38,426 nucleotides of DNA from Nitrospirota bacterium. GTDB taxonomy: Bacteria > Nitrospirota > Nitrospiria > Nitrospirales > Nitrospiraceae. The notes below the pieces were generated by a model. That model did not search any database. It had not been told where the DNA came from and was given only the letters and a program-made list of their open reading frames with translations. The stretch is from the NCBI GenBank assembly GCA_013388555.1, contig JACAFD010000093.1:1-38426 (forward strand), written 5' to 3'. This document shows, one piece after another, positions 25,701 through 34,151 of the stretch (the first letter of the stretch is position 1; each line of letters starts with the position of its first letter). A program made the position numbers and the translations under genes.

Positions 25701-27140
25701 ATGGGAGGGAGTTGCGGAAGCTGCGCTTCCGGCACAGGGGCTTCTCCGATGACGGTCAATATCAGCGGGACAAACCGCAATTTCTACAGCGCGTATTTTG
25801 TGCTCGATATCACCAATCCGGATGTCAATCCCAAACTCCTCTGGAGCTTCAGCGATGCCGGGTTGGGGCTTACGACAGCTTTTCCGACAGTAATGCGGGT
25901 GAGTCCGACGGCCGATTCGAAGATCGACAACACCAACGCGAAGTGGATGGTCTTGTTCGGATCTGGCCCCAACGGCTATGCGGCAGACTTGTCTGCCGCC
26001 TCAACGCAAACAGCCAAGGTGTATGCAGTGGACTTGAAGGTTGGGCCGGGTGCCGCCAATTCGCAGGTGACCACGATGCCGATCGGCTCCTGGCGGTCGT
26101 TTCTCAGTAACATTGTGGCGCTGGATAGGAATTTCGACTATCGGCATGACGTGGCCTACTTCGGGCGCACGATGCACGACGGATCCCTGCCCTGGAGGGG
26201 CAAGATCTATCGGTTGACCACCAGTGGTTGTGTGAACGCCCCATGCAGTACTTCGACCTGGGGTGTGAACAACGGAGGTAACCGATCAGCCACGGAAATG
26301 ATTGACACCTTCTATGACTACAATGCATTGACCGGAACCTCGGTGGAAGTGGGGCCGGTAACAACCGCACCGTCGGTGACGATCGATGATGCGAATAAGG
26401 TCTGGATCTTCTTCGGAACCGGCCGTTACCTGAGTAACTCCGACAAGACCGATACTGTGCAGCAGTACCTATTCGGAATCAAAGACAACGTGATGAACGG
26501 AGGCTGTACCCAGACGAACACCACAAACTGCTTGATCAAGGACTATCAGCCAGATCTGGTCAACACCACAAATGCGGTGGTCTGTGTCGTCTGTGCGACT
26601 GGGACGAACCAATTGACGGATCCCAACAATCCCGCTCTGACTGATGTCACCACGGGAGCCAATTCGATGGTTGGGTTGGTTCAGAGCAAGGATGGATGGT
26701 ATGTCAAGCTGGTGACTGCTGCCGGTACGTCGGCAGAAAGGTCTGTCTCCAGCCCAGTCGTGCTTGCGGGAGCGGTATTCTTTCCGACACTCATACCGAC
26801 GAATGATTTCTGTTCCTCCACCGGGACGAGCTATCTCTATGCCTTGTATTACAAGACTGGGTCGGCCTACTCGTCTCCGATCATCGGGACCAGTGCTTCC
26901 GGTGCGAATACGAACAGCGACACAAGGGTCATGATGGGAGAGGGGGTAGCCTCCCAAGTCGCGGTCCATATCGATGGGCCTGGGACATCGAACGGTTCCT
27001 CTACTGGAGGTGGAACTGGAGGCAAGCCACCGATCAAGTTCTGCAGCCAGATGAGCACCGGGAGCAGCGAGTGTAAGGATGCAACCGGACCGAATCCTCC
27101 TTGGAGCCGGTATCTAACTTGGGTACGTCAGCGAGCCTGA
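22767..27140 (+). CDS. pilY1: Type IV pilus tip adhesin PilY1
   Basis: A secreted pilus-tip protein of about 1457 aa that primes assembly with minor pilins and senses surfaces. It has a signal peptide (residues 1-29, MLALVGCLMAPGALRAQ) and an N-terminal von Willebrand A domain with MIDAS motif LLLDNSGSMSG (D54-x-S56-x-S58). The C-terminal beta-propeller region starts near residue 865 (VIYVGANDGMLHAFNGG). Calcium-loop-like stretches DTDQDGKLIYEND, DANGDGFADS and DIDNDGLVGAGEE lie between the two domains, at about 673-765. The C-terminal tail is Gly/Ser/Thr-rich, then Cys-containing. GGAGGG before ATG 22767 and the signal peptide decide the start; earlier in-frame codons exist at 22728, 22737 and 22755. 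Confidence 0.95.
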   Translation: MKSRNIATRGTVMLALVGCLMAPGALRAQTMDQYYAVPPFVNDQVAPNIILLLDNSGSMSGLACDLSNPADGDCSDAGDRPFTNTFSFSGYFDPLLCYTYDAGADARFEPATVKATLATPCSNTEWDGNFLNFATFRRFDALKKSMIGGDCFIARAADGTCPTNGTPALRTVRAQRTGVNTELVDTNYAGGVGANTYVGRIPLADRAGNPATLWIGISDAYFCVDNDNSFNSNCGDGYSQRKYELKIGYGTEPTGVIQQIGAQARFGLFEFKATGDGARMLVGVGSRQSIDFSGSTVETFISNTAAMVDAVQESFPSTWTPLSESLYETARYIAQINSTYLSGSYVYPIAFSGGISNGVAFGATGVGSVGASEISALTGSETCTAGAGYIANACGRDPYFFGSNHTPPWATTSTQVRCCKTFVILVTDGEPTQDTNIPAGNQDYAHGQHGLHCIGGNTTIHAPNGTCNTNSNTPAATLLGEHKTDYASSGNHYLDDVAYWAHTNDLRPCTAAGTDGTIAVLNVTGHCLEGLQNISVYTFFAFGNIAGREILMHAAKLGGFEDSNNNNLPDLVTEWDKVVNATGAPGTDGIPDNYFESSNVDDLQDRLMATITAILRKSSSGTAISVLATSASGEGSVYQAYFYTSTVGQAGANVRWTGYAQGLFIDHIGNFREDTDQDGKLIYENDYIVKTRYDNNPNSLTYGTVLVDKYGDANGDGFADSTTPTISGLALKDILPFWEGGKQLANLASSARNVLTWVDIDNDGLVGAGEEMQFSTANSTTLSPYLRAGAAPYTADNIINFVRGDEIAGLRTRMVEVPVGSGTYKVWKLGDPIHSTPTIVAAPRTNYDLIYGDSSYTDFFIRWKDRREVIYVGANDGMLHAFNGGFYHKSDDVTTTGVVEHGWYTKNPTDNSSGRPLGDELWGYIPYQLLPQLQWLTRADYSHVYYVDLKPTVADVRIFTPDADHPNGWGTILIGGFRMGGSCGSCASGTGASPMTVNISGTNRNFYSAYFVLDITNPDVNPKLLWSFSDAGLGLTTAFPTVMRVSPTADSKIDNTNAKWMVLFGSGPNGYAADLSAASTQTAKVYAVDLKVGPGAANSQVTTMPIGSWRSFLSNIVALDRNFDYRHDVAYFGRTMHDGSLPWRGKIYRLTTSGCVNAPCSTSTWGVNNGGNRSATEMIDTFYDYNALTGTSVEVGPVTTAPSVTIDDANKVWIFFGTGRYLSNSDKTDTVQQYLFGIKDNVMNGGCTQTNTTNCLIKDYQPDLVNTTNAVVCVVCATGTNQLTDPNNPALTDVTTGANSMVGLVQSKDGWYVKLVTAAGTSAERSVSSPVVLAGAVFFPTLIPTNDFCSSTGTSYLYALYYKTGSAYSSPIIGTSASGANTNSDTRVMMGEGVASQVAVHIDGPGTSNGSSTGGGTGGKPPIKFCSQMSTGSSECKDATGPNPPWSRYLTWVRQRA

Positions 27141-27161
27141 GTAAAGGGTAAAAAAGGGCCT

Positions 27162-27189
27162 GGAGGGAACTAGTATCCTGGTTCCCTCC
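27162..27189. terminator. Strong hairpin after pilY1, T tract on the opposite strand
   Basis: The perfect arms GGAGGGAAC (27162-27170) and GTTCCCTCC (27181-27189) enclose a 10-nt loop. On the plus strand no T run follows. On the minus strand the hairpin is followed by AGGCCC then TTTTTT, the layout of an intrinsic terminator reading leftward. It may also protect the pilY1 mRNA end. Confidence 0.55.
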
Positions 27190-27245
27190 GGCTTAAGCAA
27201 CAGAGCAGCGCAACGTCCAGCAACCAACGAGATCGTAAATAACTA

Positions 27246-28211
27246 GTGCTGTACATAAGATTCTTTTCAACGCTCTGTGTTATTGGTTCCCTCCTGTTTA
27301 TCGGGTGCAATCAGAATTCCGACCGAGGCGACGGGTCTTCTTCTCCGATTGCTGCCTCCTCACAGAACCTTGCCACCATCCGTTTAGCGACAATCACCCC
27401 GGATCCCATCACGTTGAACGAGACGGTCAAGGTGATGATCGAGACAGATAATAACCAGTCCGATCCGGCTGGGTTTCAGTACCAATGGATGGCCAACGGT
27501 TACCCTCTCAGAGATCAGACGGGGCCGACACTGACGCCGGGTATGTTACAGCGCGGTGACCGTGTGACGGTCGATCTGGTACCGGCAAGAGGGGCGGTTC
27601 AAGGGGCTCATTACCAGGCTGGCCCCGTGGTAGTCGGCAATACCCCCCCGGTTGTCACGCATCTCTCCATCGAGCGGCCGGCCGATCCGCATGCGCCGGT
27701 CTATGCGAAGATGGATGCTTCCGATGCAGATCGGGACGAGATACAGTTCGATTTTCGCTGGTTTCGCAACGACAAGATTGTGAAACAGGGGCCGGAAACC
27801 ACATTGGATACGACGGGATTTCAGGCCAAAGATACTCTTGAGGTGGAAGTGACTCCGAGGGACCAGATGTCTGTTGGGAAGGCTGTTCGTTCTGAGTCGA
27901 TTTATGTCGGGAATAGCCCTCCGAAGATCGTCTCTGCCCCCGCAGACCTCATCGGCCGCGAACGGTACGAATATCGAGTGAAGGCGGTCGATGCGGACGG
28001 GGACTCCCTCAGCTTTCTTCTGGAAGTGGCGCCTCTGGGAATGGTGATTGACAAAGAAACAGGGCAACTCGTCTGGCAGATTCCGCCGCAGCAACATGGC
28101 AGCCATCGAATTCGCATTGTTGCTGAAGATGGGCAAGGAGGAAAAGCCTTTCAGGAATTCGACTTTACCCTCCCGGCTCCCGACAAGCCTGCGAAACCAG
28201 AAGGCGCGTGA
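27246..28211 (+). CDS. Putative lipoprotein with Ig/cadherin-like domains
   Basis: A 321-aa exported protein. FFSTLCVIGSLLFIGC ends in a lipobox (F-I-G-C, Cys at about 21), predicting a lipid-anchored protein. The body shows three beta-sandwich-like units: IRLATITPDPITLNETVKVM, then PPVVTHLSIERPADPHAPVY with DADRDEIQFDFRWFRNDK, and last a cadherin/He_PIG-type unit with VKAVDADGDSLSFLLEVAPL and GQLVWQIPPQQHG. The start is GTG 27246 with no strong Shine-Dalgarno. It follows pilY1 by 105 bp, beyond a hairpin, so it may be transcribed separately. A role in pilus or surface adhesion is inferred from position only. Confidence 0.82.
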   Translation: MLYIRFFSTLCVIGSLLFIGCNQNSDRGDGSSSPIAASSQNLATIRLATITPDPITLNETVKVMIETDNNQSDPAGFQYQWMANGYPLRDQTGPTLTPGMLQRGDRVTVDLVPARGAVQGAHYQAGPVVVGNTPPVVTHLSIERPADPHAPVYAKMDASDADRDEIQFDFRWFRNDKIVKQGPETTLDTTGFQAKDTLEVEVTPRDQMSVGKAVRSESIYVGNSPPKIVSAPADLIGRERYEYRVKAVDADGDSLSFLLEVAPLGMVIDKETGQLVWQIPPQQHGSHRIRIVAEDGQGGKAFQEFDFTLPAPDKPAKPEGA

Positions 28212-28243
28212 ATGTACCCATGCTGGTCAACCAATTCTTCTGC

Positions 28244-28273
28244 TTGTCACTCCAATCAACGGTTTGCTAAGAT
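28244..28273 (+). promoter_or_regulatory. Probable sigma-70 promoter for phoH
   Basis: TTGTCA (28244-28249, 5 of 6) and extended -10 TGC-TAAGAT (-10 at 28268-28273, 4 of 6) are separated by 18 bp, about 43 nt before the phoH GTG. It lies in the gap after the lipoprotein gene, where a new transcription unit is expected. Confidence 0.5.
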
Positions 28274-28315
28274 CACCCCACTATCGCCGGAGGGAGGGAG
28301 CACACCTTAGCGCTT

Positions 28316-29380
28316 GTGCGTAAACTCAAACTACGAGAAGGCACCAATACTGCCGTTCTGTTCGGTCACCACGACCGGCACCTCAAGCTGATCGAAGAGG
28401 ACCTCGGTGTGCGCCTCTCGGCCCGCGGCGAAGAACTCACCCTCGACGGCGCCCCGGAGGCTATTCGCCACGCGGAACGTATCATCACAGAACTTGCCAC
28501 CCTCGCCAACGACGGGATGGTACTCCAACCTGATGACATTACCCATGCCTTGAGCGCGCTCCGGAAGAGTCCCGAGGTTCCGATCAAAGAACTCCTCTCC
28601 AGCGCGGCGACGATAGTCACAAAGAAGCGTTTTGTCGCGCCGAAGACGCCGACGCAAAAATCCTATATCGAAGCCATCGAGACGCACGACATCGTGATCG
28701 GCATCGGCCCGGCTGGAACGGGCAAAACCTATTTGGCCATGGCGATGGCGGTGAGTTCGTTGCTGAAGAAAGAGGTGAGCAGGATCATTCTCGCGCGGCC
28801 AGCTGTTGAAGCGGGCGAGAAGCTCGGGTTCTTGCCGGGCGACATGATCGCGAAGGTCAATCCCTACCTTCGTCCTCTCTATGACGCCTTGTTCGACATG
28901 ATGGATATGGAACGGGCTACGCGCGCAATCGAGCGTGGAGACATCGAGATCGCGCCACTCGGTTTTATGCGAGGCCGCACGTTAAACGATTCGTTCGTTA
29001 TTCTTGACGAAGCGCAGAATGCCACGGCGGAGCAAATGAAAATGTTTCTCACGCGGCTTGGCTTCCATTCCAAGGTGGTCGTCACCGGCGATATTACCCA
29101 GGTGGATCTGCCGCCCGAACGGGTTTCAGGCCTGATCGAGGTGCGGGAGATTCTGCGAGATGTCGAGGGCATCGAATTCATCTATTTCGACGAGCGAGAC
29201 GTAGTCCGTCACAAGCTGGTGCAGGACATTATAAAAGCCTATGATCAGCATCTGAATCCCACTCAGTTCTCCGGCCCTTCATCCGGCGCGACGGTTCGTC
29301 GACCGGCGCCGCATAATAAACAGCCGAAGTCCGCTCACCCTGCTTCACCGCTTGCGGATCCTTGGGGCCAGTCGCATTAA
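28316..29380 (+). CDS. phoH: PhoH-family ATPase (YbeZ)
   Basis: A cytoplasmic ATPase of 354 aa, functionally tied to YbeY and ribosome/RNA processing. It has an N-terminal KH-like region (about 1-70), Walker A GPAGTGKT (131-138), RPAVEAGEKLGFLPGD, and Walker B SFVILDEAQNAT (D231, E232). TGDITQVDLP is the family's sensor region. The C-terminal 40 residues are low-complexity Pro/Ser/Ala. The start is GTG 28316, the only in-frame start nearby. Upstream GGAGGGAGGGAG lies farther than ideal. Its TAA overlaps the ybeY ATG by one base. Confidence 0.94.
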   Translation: MRKLKLREGTNTAVLFGHHDRHLKLIEEDLGVRLSARGEELTLDGAPEAIRHAERIITELATLANDGMVLQPDDITHALSALRKSPEVPIKELLSSAATIVTKKRFVAPKTPTQKSYIEAIETHDIVIGIGPAGTGKTYLAMAMAVSSLLKKEVSRIILARPAVEAGEKLGFLPGDMIAKVNPYLRPLYDALFDMMDMERATRAIERGDIEIAPLGFMRGRTLNDSFVILDEAQNATAEQMKMFLTRLGFHSKVVVTGDITQVDLPPERVSGLIEVREILRDVEGIEFIYFDERDVVRHKLVQDIIKAYDQHLNPTQFSGPSSGATVRRPAPHNKQPKSAHPASPLADPWGQSH

Positions 29381-29967
29381 TGCCGGTCCATGTGCAGAGT
29401 CATGTCCGCCGGGAGACATTTAACCAGGCGCGCTTGGATCAATTGGCGCGGGCGATTCTTTCCAATGTTGGGGCGGCGTCGGGGGAGCTTGGCATCCTGT
29501 TCGTAGGTGATCGGCGAATGCGGGGCCTCAACCGCCGGTACCGGGGCAAGGATTGTACGACTGATGTGCTGGCCTTTGCTATGCGAGAATCCCTCACCCC
29601 TCATCCCTTACCGTTCACTCCGGTAATGCTTGGCGATGTAGTAATTGCTGTGCCAACGGCAACCCGCCATGCCAAGCAGGGCCAAAGATCGCTGAATGAA
29701 GAGCTGACGGTTCTTTTGGTCCATGGCATTCTTCATCTCTGCGGCTACGACCATGAGCGGAATGAAAAAGAAGCGCGTCGGATGCATCGTCGTGAACGGA
29801 TGATTTTGCAGTCGCTTGTGCGGTGGCCGAAACTAGTGGAGAAATCGGCACGTACGACAAACACAAGACGAGGGGGCGGGCGTGAAAGGCACGACCGGCA
29901 AGATCCAAAGAATCGGCTAGGAACGACTGGCTCCCCAGTCTCTCGAATGGTTACGCTCCACGGGTAG
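29380..29967 (+). CDS. ybeY: Endoribonuclease YbeY
   Basis: Zinc-dependent single-strand RNase for 16S rRNA 3' maturation and ribosome quality control. The 195-aa protein carries the metal-site motif HGILHLCGYDH (H115, H119, H125) and TDVLAFAMRE upstream. The family is usually about 150-160 aa. Here about 45 extra C-terminal residues are basic and Arg-rich (RTTNTRRGGGRERHDRQDP) and probably disordered. The start shares one base with the phoH stop (TAATG), indicating coupling. ftsY follows 4 nt later. Confidence 0.94.
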   Translation: MPVHVQSHVRRETFNQARLDQLARAILSNVGAASGELGILFVGDRRMRGLNRRYRGKDCTTDVLAFAMRESLTPHPLPFTPVMLGDVVIAVPTATRHAKQGQRSLNEELTVLLVHGILHLCGYDHERNEKEARRMHRRERMILQSLVRWPKLVEKSARTTNTRRGGGRERHDRQDPKNRLGTTGSPVSRMVTLHG

Positions 29968-29971
29968 ATCT

Positions 29972-30910
29972 ATGGGATGGCTGCAGCGACTGAGTGACGG
30001 GCTTACCAAAACGCGCAATGTTGTTCGCGGGTCTATGGATCGCCTGCTTGGCCGTGCGGTGGATCCTGCCCTATTGGAAGAATTCGAAGGGGCTCTCATT
30101 GCCTCCGATCTCGGTGCCCGCGTCGTGGATCGTGTGATGGAGCGTCTCAAGAAACAGCTTCAAGGGACCGATGCTTCACAGCCCGGTCGGGTGTATATGA
30201 TATTGCGGGATACCCTGTTGGATGTACTAACGCCTGTGCAAGGGCCGTCGTTGGAGTCCCTGCTCGCGAAAGCTCCCAAGCCCTTTGTTATCCTGGCGGT
30301 GGGCGTGAACGGAGTGGGTAAGACGACCACGATTGCCAAGATTGCGCAACGGCTTGTGCAGGCAGGGAAGGTGCCGTTGCTGGTGGCTGCCGATACTTTT
30401 CGCGCGGCTGCGATCGATCAGTTGCAAGTCTGGGCTGACCGAGTCGGCGCCGATGTGATCCGTCACCGCCATGGAGCCGATCCTGCCGCCGTTGCGTTCG
30501 ATGGGATTGTTGCCGCAAAAGCCCGACAGGTGGATGTGGTCCTGATCGATACGGCTGGTCGGCTACACACGAAGTCGAATCTCATGGATGAACTCCGCAA
30601 GATCACGCGTGTCATCGCAGGGGAATGTCCGGGCGCGCCGCATGAAGTGTTCCTCGTGCTGGATGCCACAGTCGGGCAGAACGCACTGTCCCAAGCCCGT
30701 CAATTCCATCAAGCGGTCGGTGTCACAGGCTTGGTCCTGACGAAGCTCGACGGCACTGCTCGTGGAGGGATCGTCGTCGCGATTGCCGAGGAACTGAAGT
30801 TGCCTGTGAGGCTGATCGGAGTCGGGGAGTCGGTTGAGGATCTGCAGGATTTCCAGAGCACTGCATTCGTGGACGCGCTCCTGGGGACATCGGCGCCGCC
30901 TTCAGCCTAA
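29972..30910 (+). CDS. ftsY: Signal recognition particle receptor FtsY
   Basis: SRP GTPase that docks ribosome-SRP complexes at the inner membrane. The 312-aa protein has a short N domain (1-100), without the long acidic A domain of E. coli FtsY. The NG GTPase motifs are G1 GVNGVGKTTT (111-120), the DTFRAAAIDQ box (141-150), G3 DTAGR (193-197) and G4 TKLD (257-260), and the C-terminal GVGESVEDLQDF closes the domain. It follows ybeY after 4 nt in a phoH-ybeY-ftsY operon. The motif set separates it from Ffh, which would carry an M domain. Confidence 0.96.
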   Translation: MGWLQRLSDGLTKTRNVVRGSMDRLLGRAVDPALLEEFEGALIASDLGARVVDRVMERLKKQLQGTDASQPGRVYMILRDTLLDVLTPVQGPSLESLLAKAPKPFVILAVGVNGVGKTTTIAKIAQRLVQAGKVPLLVAADTFRAAAIDQLQVWADRVGADVIRHRHGADPAAVAFDGIVAAKARQVDVVLIDTAGRLHTKSNLMDELRKITRVIAGECPGAPHEVFLVLDATVGQNALSQARQFHQAVGVTGLVLTKLDGTARGGIVVAIAEELKLPVRLIGVGESVEDLQDFQSTAFVDALLGTSAPPSA

Positions 30911-30972
30911 CTGGGTACTCACAAAATACGCCACCGCATAGACTGTGACGCAGGGGCACCGGCTGGTTTTTC

Positions 30973-30996
30973 TTGTTTATTGGTCATTTGGTTTGT
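30973..30996. repeat. TTGTTTATT/TTTGGTTTG low-complexity element
   Basis: This T/G-rich stretch reads TTGTTTATTGGTCATTTGG followed by TTTGT. The same words (TTGTTTATT, TTTGGTT) recur at 36394-36440 between convergent genes. It lies in the gap after ftsY and has no coding sign. Confidence 0.35.
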
Positions 30997-31108
30997 AATC
31001 TCTGTGGGATCCTGTCATTTTCTTCTCCGTCGCTGTCGCCTGTGTTAGGCTAAGTTCGCGAATTGCCCAGAGGTGACACGCCAGGTTCCCCGTCCCTGAG
31101 ACCGGAAT

Positions 31109-31882
31109 ATGATCAAGGTTTTGGTTATCGATAACGACCGCATGAACTGCGAGCTGATGCAGTCCGTTCTTGCTCGACACGGGTATCAGGTACTGTCGGC
31201 GACGAGTGGAATCGAAGGCTTAACCATTTTCCGTCAGCAGGCTCCGCGTGTCACCATTCTTGATCTTCACATGCCTGAAATGGATGGACTGACTGTTCTC
31301 AAAGAAATCCGTGCATACGATCCCCATGCGCCGGTGATCATCCTGGGCGGCGGAGCGACCGAGGAGCAGGAAAATCACGCGCGGGGATTACGCGTCACCG
31401 ATTTTATCCGGAAGGGCCTGTCGCTTGATGTGCTGGTCGAATGTATCAGCCGAGTGGTGCAGCTCCCGGCGAAATCCTTTCCTCCTCTGCCCCTGGCAAA
31501 CAGTGCAGCCATGGCCGATACAGGGGAAACGATCCTCGTGGTCGATGATGAGTCCTTGGTCCGCGACCTCCTCGTGCAGTTCCTCAGTCTCCGAGGCTAT
31601 CAGGCACTCGGCGTGAAAGACGGCCCCGAGGCCCTTTCAATGGTGAAGCAATCGTCCCCCGACCTGATCCTCCTTGATCTGTTCATGCCCGGTATGGATG
31701 GCCTCGAGGTGCTTCGGCAACTCCGTCAACGCGAATATCCCGGCGCGGTGATCATCATCACCGGGAGTCACGGCAAAGAGCAAGCCTGGGCCATGGAGCC
31801 ACAAGAAGTTATCGGGAAGCCGATCGACTTGGACCAGTTACTGATGTCCATTCAGCTTGTGCTCGTCTGTCGCGAATGCTAA
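31109..31882 (+). CDS. Two-receiver response regulator without output domain
   Basis: A 257-aa protein with two CheY-like receiver domains. Receiver 1 (1-120) has phospho-acceptor D52 in ILDLHMPEMDG, acidic D8/D10, and K102. The usual Thr/Ser switch position reads ILGGGA, with Gly/Ala instead. Receiver 2 (about 138-257) is complete: VVDDES, D190 in LLDLFMPGMDG, T218 and K237 (IGKP). No DNA-binding, GGDEF or kinase domain follows. It is probably a phosphorelay or signalling intermediate. The metallopeptidase gene starts 10 nt after its stop, and no histidine kinase is nearby. Confidence 0.9.
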   Translation: MIKVLVIDNDRMNCELMQSVLARHGYQVLSATSGIEGLTIFRQQAPRVTILDLHMPEMDGLTVLKEIRAYDPHAPVIILGGGATEEQENHARGLRVTDFIRKGLSLDVLVECISRVVQLPAKSFPPLPLANSAAMADTGETILVVDDESLVRDLLVQFLSLRGYQALGVKDGPEALSMVKQSSPDLILLDLFMPGMDGLEVLRQLRQREYPGAVIIITGSHGKEQAWAMEPQEVIGKPIDLDQLLMSIQLVLVCREC

Positions 31883-31892
31883 AACTCTTCCG

Positions 31893-34151
31893 ATGTCAAT
31901 CGGAAGCAGGATAGTCGCTTTTCCCTGTCTCGTTCTTGCCGCGCTCCTCAGCCACGGGGTTCTCGGTATCGCCTGCGCAGCTGAGCCGGTACCGCCGGGA
32001 GTCACCATTCGGCATCATGACCTTTTCGTCCAGATTTTCCCAGAGGAGCATGCCCTCATCGCAAAGGACCGGCTGACTGTCTGGGTGCCGCAGCCGGAGA
32101 TTCCGATTCACTTCTCTCTTGCCGGCACACTGCAGATCGACCGCATTGCACTCGTGTCCGGATCGGCCGGGGCGGAGGCCTCGATTCACGACGTGCCGTT
32201 TGAAATTGAGTATGGTTCTGCACGGGAGTCGGCCCAGGTGGTCCGTATTCCATCCCATGTCGTGGCTGCTGGATTGGTGACACTGGATGTGTACTACCAT
32301 GGCGTCATCAACGATCCGCCGCGAGATCCGCGCCATCTTCGTTTCGTGACACCCAGCGAAACTGCTGGGCATATCGGGCTGGAAGGCGTATATGTGAGCA
32401 GTGAGAGCCACTGGTATCCCGATATCTCTGAGTCACTCAGTACCTATGCTTTGGTAGTTGCCTTGCCAAGGGGGTGGACCGTCGTAACCCATGGAAAGGC
32501 CGACGAATCTCACGCCTGCCCAGCCGGACTCTGTCGCAGCGAGCAGATGACGCTGACGGAATGGGCGGTGACGCAGCCGAGCGAGGCCCTCACGCTCGTG
32601 GCCAATACTTTTGCCACCTCGTCTCGTGACTGGACGGCCAAGACTGGCCAGAGGATTCAGCTTTCGACCTATCTCTTCCCCGACGACGCCCATCTGGCCG
32701 AGGAATACCTCGATGCCACCGCGCGCTACTTGGACGCCTATATCCCTCTGCTGGGCCCCTATCCGTTCGAAAAATTCTCCGTGGTTGAAAATTTCTTTGC
32801 GAGCGGGCTCGGCATGCCCTCATTCACCCTGCTGGGGAGCGGCATCATCAAACGCCATTACGTACAACCATATGCACTCGGCCACGAGATCGTGCACTCG
32901 TGGATCGGCAATGGGGTCTTCAATCGCGCCGATCGCGGGAACTGGGTGGAGGGTCTGACCACCTACCTGGCCAATTATTATTGGCATGAACTGACGGGAG
33001 ATCGCGCGCAAGCGCGGGACCAGCGTCGCCTGATGGTACAGGGATACAATCTTCATGTGCCGCCTGAGCGGGACTATCCGGTTGCGCAATTCACACAGAA
33101 AGAAGATGAACGTGATAACGCCATCGGCTATCAAAAGGCCGCCATGCTGTTTCATCTCCTGCGCCAGGAGGTGGGGGAGGAGACCTTCTGGCGGGCCCTG
33201 ACGAGCTTGATCGTGCAATATCGTGGCAGGTATGTGGAATGGCGCGATCTCGAGCAGGTTTTTGCAGAAGAGAGCCGCCGGGATCTCCGATGGTTTTTCG
33301 CGCAGTGGGTGGAGCAGGATGGGGCACCGGTGCTGTCGTTATCGGAGGCCGTCACCCGTCCGGTGGCGGGGGAGCCGGCGCAGGTCTTTCAACTTGAGGC
33401 TACGATCGTCCAATCGAACAAGCCGTTTCGCGTTCCCCTCCGGCTTCGGATTCGCATGGAGGATGACCGCGAGCAGATGCTGACGGTGCCGCTGCGTTCC
33501 CTGCGTGAGAAGATCTCCGTGACCTTGCCCGCCCGCCCGATCACGATCGATCTCGATCCCGAGTTCATGACCTTCCGGCGGATCGCTCGGCAATCGCTGT
33601 CGCCGGTGCTTAATCACTATGTGACCGATCGGCGGCGATCGGTGCTGATGGGGTTTACGGATGAGCCGAGCCATCCCTCGCCCTTTCGGGACATCGTCGC
33701 CCGCATCGAAACCCAGGAGCAGCAGAAACCGGCCGGTGAACGAACGGTGATCGCCTCGCTGTCTCAGGATGGGCTGTTGCCCCAGGAAGGTTCGGTGTTA
33801 GTATTGGGCAGCCAGGAATCCCGTCAGGGGATTCAATCGATCCTAACCAGTCACTGCGGCGACCGCACAGCCCTGAGCGACAGGGGTGTCACCGTGATGG
33901 GGACAGAGCATGAAGGGCCAGGGCTAGCCCTGCTGGCCAGCTGCCACAGGGTGGATCATCCGGGCAGCGTCGTGACGGTGTTGTATGCGGCCACGCCGCA
34001 AGCAGTGGCGAAGGTGGCGCGGCTGCTCTTTTTTTACGGATGGAATAGTTTCGTGTTGTTCAAAGATGGAGCGGTGGCTGCCCGCGGGGAGTGGCCGCTC
34101 GCGAGCGATCGTACGGAGGTGCGTCTCGATGCAAGCAATCCCATTCGGTAA
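31893..34151 (+). CDS. Exported M1-family metallopeptidase-like protein
   Basis: A 752-aa secreted or periplasmic gluzincin. It has a signal peptide (1-30, AFPCLVLAALLSHGVLGIACAA) and a beta-rich N-terminal domain. The catalytic domain has the zinc motif HEIVH (331-335) and third ligand Glu at 353 (GNWVEG), a spacing of the short M1-like type. Upstream ASGLGMPSFTLLGSG replaces the usual GAMEN exopeptidase motif, so a standard aminopeptidase specificity is doubtful. C-terminal beta domains follow. ATG 31893 is preferred to GTG 31857, which overlaps the regulator gene, though neither has a clear Shine-Dalgarno. Its 3' end overlaps the next gene by 23 nt. Confidence 0.88.
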   Translation: MSIGSRIVAFPCLVLAALLSHGVLGIACAAEPVPPGVTIRHHDLFVQIFPEEHALIAKDRLTVWVPQPEIPIHFSLAGTLQIDRIALVSGSAGAEASIHDVPFEIEYGSARESAQVVRIPSHVVAAGLVTLDVYYHGVINDPPRDPRHLRFVTPSETAGHIGLEGVYVSSESHWYPDISESLSTYALVVALPRGWTVVTHGKADESHACPAGLCRSEQMTLTEWAVTQPSEALTLVANTFATSSRDWTAKTGQRIQLSTYLFPDDAHLAEEYLDATARYLDAYIPLLGPYPFEKFSVVENFFASGLGMPSFTLLGSGIIKRHYVQPYALGHEIVHSWIGNGVFNRADRGNWVEGLTTYLANYYWHELTGDRAQARDQRRLMVQGYNLHVPPERDYPVAQFTQKEDERDNAIGYQKAAMLFHLLRQEVGEETFWRALTSLIVQYRGRYVEWRDLEQVFAEESRRDLRWFFAQWVEQDGAPVLSLSEAVTRPVAGEPAQVFQLEATIVQSNKPFRVPLRLRIRMEDDREQMLTVPLRSLREKISVTLPARPITIDLDPEFMTFRRIARQSLSPVLNHYVTDRRRSVLMGFTDEPSHPSPFRDIVARIETQEQQKPAGERTVIASLSQDGLLPQEGSVLVLGSQESRQGIQSILTSHCGDRTALSDRGVTVMGTEHEGPGLALLASCHRVDHPGSVVTVLYAATPQAVAKVARLLFFYGWNSFVLFKDGAVAARGEWPLASDRTEVRLDASNPIR

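Noticed and set aside
30940..30972. Possible ftsY terminator before a T run near 30965
   Set aside because: The stem before the T run is only about 3 bp, too short to support a terminator.
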